Assembly: GCF_011064615.1 (NCBI RefSeq)
Contig: NZ_JAALJH010000038.1
Coordinates: 1-64,000, forward strand
Direction: 5' to 3'
DNA length: 64,000 nt
Source of the DNA: Aquisphaera insulae
GTDB lineage: Bacteria; Planctomycetota; Planctomycetia; Isosphaerales; Isosphaeraceae
The notes below the pieces were generated by a model, which saw only the letters and a program-made list of their open reading frames with translations, was not told where the DNA came from and did no database searches. The translations under genes were made by a program, and so were the position numbers. Shown here in pieces: positions 1 through 15,300 of the stretch (positions are counted from its first letter, which is position 1; each line of letters starts with the position of its first letter).

Positions 1-25
1 GAAGGACCGGGGTCACGGAAGGGCC

Positions 26-86
26 GGGGTCAGACCGAGTTCCGAGTTACTACGCTGTATAGTAACTCGGAACTCGGTCTGACCCC
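26..86. repeat. Perfect 27-bp inverted repeat with 7-nt loop
   Basis: Bases 26-52 are the exact reverse complement of 60-86, with a 7-base spacer between them. The arms start and end with GGGGTCAGACC/GGTCTGACCCC. Arms of this kind are typical of REP-like or transposon-end palindromes, but no transposase is visible here. A shorter partial copy of the arm start may lie at 9-14. The left edge of the window cuts off any further context. Confidence 0.8.
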
Positions 87-180
87 GCGTGGAGGGAACG
101 GACCGCAAGACTTAATCGATGTCCGTGGGCCGTTGGGTGTCGAAGCGGCGGATGCCCAGATTGTGCAACCTACTGCGGCT

Positions 181-324
181 GATCAGAATGTCCCCGTGTG
201 GCCCACCTGTCCCCGTGTGGCCCATGTGATCAGAATGTCCCCGTGTGGCCCATCTGAGCCATGCCGAGGTGCGTCGATGGGAGAAAGGGTCATCCCCACT
301 GCGGGCTATCAGAATGTCCCCGTG
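181..324. repeat. Repeated TGTCCCCGTG motifs, possible insertion-sequence end
   Basis: A 25-base unit beginning GATCAGAATGTCCCCGTG is present exactly at 181-205 and 228-252. A 17-base partial copy (TGTCCCCGTGTGGCCCA) lies at 208-224, and another copy reduced to ATCAGAATGTCCCCGTG lies at 308-324. Clusters of short direct repeats are often transposase-binding sites at element ends. No transposase gene is present within the window, so this is at most a remnant. Confidence 0.5.
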
Positions 325-352
325 CCGCCCCTCGTACGGCCCTCGCCGGCCT

Positions 353-1159
353 TCACCGGCCGCGTGGCGTCTCCGTCAGCGCCTCGAGGATCGCCCGGCG
401 TGCGGACGCTTGCTGCTCCTCTCGACTGATGGTCGCGGTGCCGTCGAAGAGCTGATGACCGTAGTGGCCGAACTGGGAGTGATTCCCCCCTTCGATCTCG
501 ATCCAGCGGGTGTGCGCCGGCAGGAGCCGTTTGTTGGCGAGCGTCTTCTCCGGCGGCGCGACGCCGTCGTTCGATGCGTAGACCTTGGTCACGGGAATGG
601 CCAGTGATGACAGGTCGTCTTCCTTCGGATGTGTGGTGCCGAGCAGCACCATCGCCGCGAAGGCGGCCGGCTCGGACCGGACCGCCCGGCAAGCCAGGGC
701 CCCACCCAGCGAATGGCCCGAGACGACCCAATGGTCAATCTCGCGGTGGGCGGCGATCAGCCCGCGGGCACGATCCACGGCGACCTGCTTGTCCGCCTCG
801 CGGAAGGCGAACCGATAGGGAAGCCTGACAATGAAGACCGGATACCCGGCCTCGGCGATCGGGCGTAGCATCGGAGCGTAGGCCTGGGCGGTGACGCCGG
901 AGCCGCACACGAAGATCAGGCCTGCCTTCGAGCTTGGTGCCGCCGGCACGAACTCCAACGTCTCGCCCCGGTCGGCGACGACGACCGCGGCATCGCTCCT
1001 CAGCATGCGCTCCGGGACCCCGCGAGTCCGGACAGAATTGGCGAGCCAGGTTGTGGAGACGACGGCCCAGAGCAGGAAGCCTCGTCGGATCCAGCGGCGG
1101 ACGCTTCGCTTCCTGGCCCTGGGCTGATTCGCATCGGAGGTTTCCGGCTCCGTTTTCAT
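353..1159 (-). CDS. Alpha/beta hydrolase with N-terminal membrane anchor
   Basis: A 268-residue alpha/beta-hydrolase-fold protein. A basic N-terminus (about residues 14-26) precedes a hydrophobic segment (about 27-40), which suggests a membrane-anchored or exported protein. The nucleophile elbow GHSLGG places the catalytic serine at about residue 150. Asp198 in YASND and His227 in GGNHSQFGHYG complete a plausible triad. The GNHSQFGHYG end resembles the Abhydrolase_5/PF12695 group, which includes esterases and dienelactone-hydrolase-like enzymes; the substrate cannot be told. It lies alone, with repeats downstream and gene relics upstream. The start is the first ATG before the basic stretch, with only a weak purine run in front. 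Confidence 0.8.
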   Translation of the reverse strand: MKTEPETSDANQPRARKRSVRRWIRRGFLLWAVVSTTWLANSVRTRGVPERMLRSDAAVVVADRGETLEFVPAAPSSKAGLIFVCGSGVTAQAYAPMLRPIAEAGYPVFIVRLPYRFAFREADKQVAVDRARGLIAAHREIDHWVVSGHSLGGALACRAVRSEPAAFAAMVLLGTTHPKEDDLSSLAIPVTKVYASNDGVAPPEKTLANKRLLPAHTRWIEIEGGNHSQFGHYGHQLFDGTATISREEQQASARRAILEALTETPRGR

Positions 1160-1506
1160 CTCGATGGCTCGGCGACAGCATCACGAAACACCGACAGGCC
1201 CGACCGGGTCAAAGGCCGGGTTCCGTCGGGGTCATCAAGGTGAGTCGGGGTCAGTCGCCCCCCCGGCGTTCCCGCGTGGCTCGCCGGCGGTTGAACCTGC
1301 GCCGACAGACGGTCGGGATGGTCCCGGTCGTGCGGAGGACTGGGTAAACTCGAGGCATCCCCGAATCGAACCGCGGATCAGTTGCTGGACCCACGAGGGA
1401 TGGTGACATCCGGGACCATCGATGAGTCTACCAGGATCCGTCACCCAAGTCCTCAAGATCGCCGCCGGGGCCGGGTCACCCCGCGAGCCCGCACATCCGC
1501 CGGTCG

Positions 1507-1590
1507 AGCCCTTCCTTGGAGCTCTCCTGGAAGATCGAGCAGGCCGAGAAGGCGGAATCCGCCTTCCTGGAAAGGGTTGCGGCGAAGTAA
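1507..1590 (+). pseudogene. Relic related to the 51735 orphan protein
   Basis: This frame encodes LSWKIEQAEKAESAFLERV and stops at TAA 1588-1590. The core IEQAEKA, preceded by a tryptophan, matches the CWRIEQAEKAD segment of the protein starting at 51735. No start codon or upstream part of that family is recognisable in frame, so it appears to be a truncated C-terminal fragment. The similarity was read by eye over a short stretch. Confidence 0.4.
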
Positions 1591-1739
1591 ACCGGCTGGA
1601 TAGACGATCCCCGCGAGTGAGCCGGGCCATCCTCGCGGAGCTGGGCCGGGGAAAGACCGCCATTGCGTTTTCGGTTCCGGGACGCGGGACGGACGAAGGA
1701 CGCAGCTCGCAAGGGCCGCCTCAACGTGACTCATGACGA

Positions 1740-1871
1740 GTTCTTCTGCGTCCGCGAGGCCATGCCGCGAATCCGGACTTCTGGACACGGCTCGGCCTGC
1801 GCCGCGACGACGACACGCCGAAGCCGGCGTTCGATGCCTATCGCCGCCTGGTCGCGGAGCTGGGAGCGTAG
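1740..1871 (+). pseudogene. C-terminal coding relic, possibly of a glycosidase-like enzyme
   Basis: The frame reads through FWTRLGL and DDTPKPAFDAYRRLVAELGA and ends at TAG 1869-1871. It is closed upstream by an in-frame TGA at 1734-1736 and has no start codon. The wording (DTPKPAFDAYRRL followed by a stop) is what one often sees at the C-terminus of TIM-barrel glycosidases, but this is only an impression. It reads as the tail of a decayed gene. Confidence 0.3.
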
Positions 1872-2146
1872 CCTTCCGCACTTCGTGAGGGCCGCGGCGG
1901 CCGTGCTCTCCCGCGGCCCTCGCGAGCCGTGCCGGCCGGCCGGCCGGCGCCGGGCCCGGATCGCCTGCCATGAGGGTAGGAAAAACCTGATGCGGCGTTC
2001 GCGCATCTTGTCGGGACATTCTAGCTTTCTGCCAGTTCACGTGACGAGGACATTCCGCGCGCCGTTGGCCGCGGGCCGCCGTCGCGGAGGCGAGGTCACC
2101 TCGACGTCCCTGGGGGGACCGTCCTGGCTCAGGAGGCTCGACAACG

Positions 2147-9007
<6,861 letters not shown>

Positions 9008-9368
9008 TCGGGGCTGCCGTCACGGACGAGCCGATCTCTCCTGGCCGCGGCGCTCATCGCCGCGGCCTTTCGCACTTCGAAACGGGACCTCCGCCTCTCT
9101 CGCTTTCCCAGGGCCCGCCGACCTCGCCGACTGCGTTCCTTGCCCGTCTTCCGTCGTCCCCGCGAACGGACCTCCATTGTCCTGGAGCGGGGTGAATGGC
9201 CGTGGAATCGGGGCGACTTCGTCCGGATCGAATCATCACGGACGTCAAACGTGTCCTAGGGTTTGGCTGGATCCATGGAGGCAGGTGGGTCGGCGACGCG
9301 TCCGGCCGCCTGACGATGAGGCGGATCGTCAGTCGCGACATCGATGGGCATCCAGGAGGAACGGGACG
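9008..9368. other. Spacer between the two giant genes
   Basis: This 361-base gap holds a terminator-like hairpin at 9043-9067 and a strong ribosome binding site, AGGAGG at 9354-9359, nine bases before the ATG of the second giant gene. The reading frame of that gene is open back to 9177, but the stretch 9177-9368 lacks the leader motif expected at the N-terminus, so I treat it as non-coding. Confidence 0.6.
9043..9067 (+). terminator. Probable intrinsic terminator
   Basis: A perfect 10-bp stem GGCCGCGGCG/CGCCGCGGCC with a 5-base loop is followed by TTTCG. It lies 36 bases after the stop of the first giant gene. The T-run is short, as is common in high-GC genomes. Confidence 0.6.
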
Positions 9369-12300
9369 ATGGCAGGCGGCATGCGCCCTCGGGATGGGGC
9401 GTCGGGCCGGCGAGTGGCTCGCGGTCGGGCACGCCGGTTCTATCTCGAATCGCTCGAGGATCGCACGGCGCCGGCGGTGTGGAACATCGCCAGCGGCGTC
9501 GCCGCGGACCTGATCGCCGCCATCAACGACGCCAACACCAACGGGGACGCCAGCAACACGATCAACCTGGCGGGGACCTACACGCTGGCCGTCGCGGACC
9601 ACGACGGGTTCGGCCCGACGGGGCTGCCGGCGATCACGAGCAACCTGGCGATCATCGGCTCCTCGACGGCGCCCGCGGCGATCGTCCGGAGCGCGGCCGC
9701 CGGGACGCCGGGGTTCCGTCTGCTCGAGGTCGGCGGCGGCTACCTGGGCGACTCGTACGGGACGCTCACGCTCCGCAACCTGACCCTGGCCAACGGCGTG
9801 GCCCAGGGCGAAGGCTCCGGGACGGGGGGCGGCGGCCTCGGCGCGGGGGGCGCGATCTTCAACATGGGCTCCCTGACGCTCGACGGCGCGACGATCACCG
9901 GCAACCGCGCCATCGGCGGATCGGGATCGGGCGCGACGGGAGGCAACTCGGGAGGCAGCTTGAGCGCGACCGGCTCCGAGTCGCTGGCGAGCTTCGGCGT
10001 CGGGGGCGATGGCAACGGCGGCGACGGCATGGGCGGGGCCCTCTTCAACTTCACGGGCAGCCTGACGGTGATCAACTCGACGATCGCCGGCAATGAGGCC
10101 CGCGGCGGATCCGCGGGCGCGGGGGGCTCGGCCGGAGAGGGGCACGGCGGGGGCATTTTGAACCTCAACGGCTCCGTGATCCTGGTCAACGCGACCCTCG
10201 GCGAGAACGACGCCGATACCGACGGGCTGGATCTCTCGAGCCTGGCCTACGGCCGCGAGTGGCGCACCGGCGACGGCCTCACTCCGGGCGGCCCCGTCAC
10301 CGCGGCCGTCTCGATGGCCGGCAGCCTGCTGGCCAGCTCCGGGGCGGGCCGGTCGGCGCTCGTCTCGCGGGTCGACGGCTCGTCGTGGAGCACGGGGGCC
10401 GGCGGCGACGACGCGGCCACCATCGACGCGGCGATGGTCGGCGGCTCGACGCCGTCCAGCGCGGTCCGCGGCGTCTCGGGCTCGTTCGCCAGCGGCTCGG
10501 TGGAGACGGCCTCGATCCCGATCCTGGATCCCGCCGGCCTCGCGAGCCATGGCGGGCCGACGCAGACCATCGCCGTGACCGGATCGCGACTCGCCGGGAT
10601 CGCGCCGGGCACGGCCGTCTTCGGGCTGAGCGTGCCGGCCATCGACCAGAGGGGGGCGACGCGTCCGGCCGCGGGGGGAGACGCCGGCGCCTTCCAGGTC
10701 ACCGCGCCGCCGACCGCGGCCCTGACCTCGGCCCCGCCGGCCAACGCCGCCATGAGCGCGGCGAGCACGACGGTCGTCGTCGTCACCTATGCGGATCAGT
10801 CCGGCCTGGGGCTCGATCCGTCCACGTTCGGCATCGGCAACATCGCCGTGACCAACGGGGCGACCGTGACGGGCTTCTCGGTCGCGGGGACGACCGTGAC
10901 CTACACGATCGCGGCGCCGACGGCCGGCGGCATCACCTGGGGCGATGCGCCGCAGGGGGCGTACGACGTCTCGATCGTGGCCGGCTCGGTGAGGGACCTG
11001 GCGGGCGGCTCGATCGCGGCGGGCGTGCTCGGCTCGTTCCTCGTCGACGTGGTCCCACCCACCGCGACGCTCAACAGCGCGCCGACCCTCAACGGCTCGT
11101 CCGGCGGGCTGAACACCGAGACCCTGATGGTGATCTTCACGGACCGGGGCGCCGGCATCGACCCGTCCAGCCTGGGGACGGGGAACCTGACCGTCAGCAA
11201 CGGCGCGACGGTCACCGGCGTGTCGGCGAGCGGCGGCAACGTCTACTACATCGTCACCGCGCCGGCCTCGACGTGGGCGAGCAGCCCGCAGGGGCGCTAT
11301 TACGTCTCGCTCGCGGCCGGCTCGGTGAAGGACCTGGCGGGGAACCCGATCGTCGGCGTCTCGTCCTTCGGGACGTTCATGGTGGACACGGTCGCGCCCA
11401 CCGCGACGCTCACGGCCGCCCCCGCCGTCAACGCCGCGACGTCCGGGAAGACCACGACGGTCACGGTCACCTATTCCGACGCCGCGTCCGGCGTCTCGCC
11501 TCCCACGTTCAGCAAGTCCAATATCACGGTGAACAACGGCGCCACGGTGACGGGCTTCTCGCCCGCGGGCAACGTCGTCACCTACACCATCACGGCCCCC
11601 GCGTCGACCTGGGGCGCCAGCCCGCAGGGACCCTACATCATCTCCCTGGCGACGACGGTGAAGGACTTCGCCGGCAACGCCATCGCGGCCGTCGCCAGCC
11701 TGGGCTCCTTCACGGTGGATACGATCGCCCCCACCGCGACGCTCGCCTCCGCCCCGGCCGTCAACGCGGCGACCGCGGGCAAGACCACGACCGTGGCCGT
11801 CACGTACGACGGCGGCGGCTCCGGCCTGAGCGCGGGCAGCCTGGGCACGGGCAACATCACGGTCGGCAACGGCGCCACGGTCACCGGCTTCAGCGTCTCC
11901 GGCAACACGGTGACCTACACGGTCACGGCCCCGATGGCGACCTGGGCGGACAGTCCGCAGGGAGGGTACACGATCGCGGTCGTTGCGGCCGGCGTGAAGG
12001 ACGGCGCGGGTAACCCGATTGCGGCCGTCGCCAGCCTGGGCACGTTCCTCGTGGACACGACCCCGCCCACGGCCGCGCTCTCGTCCGCGCCGACGATCAA
12101 CGCCGCCGATGCCGGCCTCGCGACGACCACCGTGGCCGTCACGTATGACGGAGGGGCCTCGGGCCTGGACGCGACGACCTTCGGCGTCGGGAACGTCGCG
12201 ATCGGCAACGGCGCGACCGTGACGGCGTATTCCGTGGCGGGCAGCGTGGTGACCTACACGGTCAACGCGCCCGCCGCCTCGTGGGCGGCCAGTCCGCAGG

Positions 12301-15300
12301 GTGATTACTCCGTCACGCTGGTCGCCGGCAGTGTCAAGGACGGCGCGGGCAATCCGATCGCCGGCCCGCTCCTCCTCGGCTCGTTCCAGGTCGCCTCCGC
12401 GACCGTCACGGCGAGCCTCGTCGCCGCGCCGACGGTCAATTCCGCCTCGGCCGCGGAGTCGACCACGACCGTGACGATCGCCTACGGGGGCGGGTCGTCG
12501 GGCCTTGACCCGGCCAGCCTGGGCACGGGCAACCTCAGCGTGAGCCGAGGCGCGACGGTCGCGGGATTCTCGGCATCGGGCGACGTGGTGACCTACACCA
12601 TCGCCGCGCCGGGATCTACCTGGAGCAACTCGCCGCAGGGCTCGTACGCGATCTCGATCGTCGCCGGGAGCGTGAAGGCCATCGACGGCTCCGCGATCCC
12701 GGGGAACCCGAGCTTCGCATCCTTCCTGGTCGACACCGTCGCGCCCGCCGCCAGCCTCAGCTCGCTCCCGGCCGTGAACGCCACCGGGGCCGCCGACGGG
12801 ACCACGACCCTCTCCGTCACCTACGCCGACGAGACCTCGGGCATCGACGCGGCGACATTCGGCATCGGCAACATCACGGTCAGCCGCGGCGCCACGGTGA
12901 CCGGCTATTCCGCGTCGGGCAACGTGGTCACCTACACCATCGCCGCACCGGCATCCTCGTGGGCCGCGAGCCCGCAGGGCTCCTACGCCATCTCGCTCGT
13001 GGCCGGCGAGGTCAAGGACCTGGCCGGGGACTCGGTCGCCGCCGCCGGCCTCGGCTCGTTCATGGTCGACACCGTCGCGCCTTCCGCTTCACTGACCGCC
13101 GCGCCGACGGTCAACGCCGCGAGCGCGGCGAGCGGCACAACCACAATCGCCGTCACATACGATGATGCGACCTCGGGGCTAGACACGGCGACATTCGGCG
13201 CCGGCAACATCACGGTCAGCCACGGCGCGACGGTGACCGGATTCTCGGCGTCGGGCAACGTGGTCACCTACACCGTCGCCGCGCCGGCGGCCTCGTGGGC
13301 CGTGAGCCCGCAGGGCTCCTACGCCATCTCCCTTGTCGCCGGCTCGGTGAAGGACCTGGCGGGGAACTCGGTCGTCGCCGCCAGCCTCGGCTCGTTCTTC
13401 ATCGACACCGTCGCGCCAACCGCCAGCCTCAGCCCGTCTCCGCCCGTGAACGCCACCGGGGCCGCCCACGGGACCACGACCCTCTCCGTCACCTACGCCG
13501 ACGAGACCTCGGGCCTGGACGCCTCCTCCCTCGGCCTCGGCAACATCACGGTCAGCCGCGGCGCCACGGTGACCGGGTACTCGGCGTCGGGCGACGTCGT
13601 CACCTACACCATCACCGCCCCGGGGACGAACTGGGGAGCCAGCCCGCAAGGCTCCTACGCCATCGCGCTCGTCGCCGGCTCGGTGAAGGATCTCGCGGGG
13701 AACTCGGTCGCCGCCGCCAGCCTCGGCTCGTTCCTGGTCGACACCGTCGCGCCGTCCGCTTCGCTCATCGCCGCGCCGACGGTCAACGCCACGAGCGCAG
13801 CGAGCGGTACAACGACAATCACCGTCACATACGCCGATGCGATTGCCGGACTCGATCCGGCGACGTTCGGCGTCGGCAACATCACGGTCGACCACGGCGC
13901 CACGGTGACCGGATACTCGGCATCGGGCAACGTCGTCACCTACACCATCACCGCGCCGGCGACGAACTGGGGGACCAGCCCGCAGGACTCCTACGCCATC
14001 TCCCTTGTAGCCGGCACGGTGAAGGACCTGGCGGGCAACGCGGTCGCCGCCGCCAGCCTCGGCTCGTTCCTGGTCGACACCGCCCCGCCTTCCGCTGTCC
14101 TCTCCTCGTCACTCACGGTCAACGCCACGAGCGCGGCGAGCGGCACAACCACAATCGCCGTCACCTACGATGATGCGACCTCGGGGCTAGACACGGCGAC
14201 ATTCGGCGTCGGCAACATCACGGTCAGCCGCGGCGCCGCGGTGACGGGATACTCCGCGTCGGGCAACGTCGTCACCTACACCGTCGCCGCACCGGCGTCC
14301 TCGTGGGCCGCGAGCGCGCAGGGCTCCTACGCCATCTCGCTCGTCGCCGGCTCGGTGAAGGACCTGGCCGGGAACTCGGTCGCCGCCGCCGGCCTCGGAT
14401 CGTTCCTGGTCGACACCGTCGCGCCTTCCGCTTCACTGACCGCCGCGCCGACGGTCAACGCCGCGAGCGCGGCGAGCGGCACAACCACTATCGCCGTCAC
14501 ATACGCCGACGCGACCTCGGGCCTGGACGCCTCCTCCTTCGGCCTCGGCAACATCACGGTCAACCGCGGCGCCGCGGTGACGGGATACTCCGCGTCGGGC
14601 AACGTCGTCACCTACACCGTCGCCGCGCCGGCGTCCTCGTGGGCCGCGAGCCCGCAGGGCTCCTACGCCATCGCGCTCGTCGCCGGCTCGGTGAAGGACC
14701 TGGCCGGGAACTCGGTCGCCGCCGCCGGCCTCGGCTCGTTCTTCATCGACACCGTCGCGCCAACCGCCAGCCTCAGCCCGTCTCCGCCCGTGAACGCCAC
14801 CGGGGCCGCCCACGGGACCACGACCGTCGCCGTCAACTACGCCGACGCGACCTCGGGCCTGGACGCCTCCTCCCTCGGCCTCGGCAACATCACGGTCAGC
14901 CGCGGCGCCACGGTGACCGGGTACTCGGCGTCGGGCGACGTCGTCACCTACACCATCACCGCCCCGGGGACGAACTGGGGAGCCAGCCCGCAAGGCTCCT
15001 ACGCCATCGCGCTCGTCGCCGGCTCGGTGAAGGATCTCGCGGGCAACGCGGTCGCCGCCGCCAGCCTCGGCTCGTTCCTGGTCGACACCGCCCCGCCTTC
15101 CGCTGTCCTCTCCTCGTCACTCACGGTCAACGCCACGAGCGCGGCGAGCGGCACAACCACAATCGCCGTCACCTACGATGATGCGATTGCCGGACTCGAT
15201 CCGGCGACGTTCGGCGTCGGCAACATCACGGTCAGCCGCGGCGCCACGGTGACCGGATACTCGGCGTCGGGCAACGTCGTCACCTACACCATCACCGCCC

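Larger units (their letters stand above)
1160..2146. other. Gene-poor stretch with two relics
   Basis: About 1 kb without a convincing intact gene. It holds two short coding relics, annotated separately at 1507-1590 and 1740-1871. The last bases contain a strong ribosome binding site, AGGAGG at 2131-2136, for the giant gene that starts at 2147. No clear promoter or terminator was seen. Confidence 0.5.

Noticed and set aside
9177..9368. Extra 64 residues at the N-terminus of giant protein 2
   Set aside because: The stretch lacks the leader motif; the ATG at 9369 has an ideal ribosome binding site and matches the paralogue's start.
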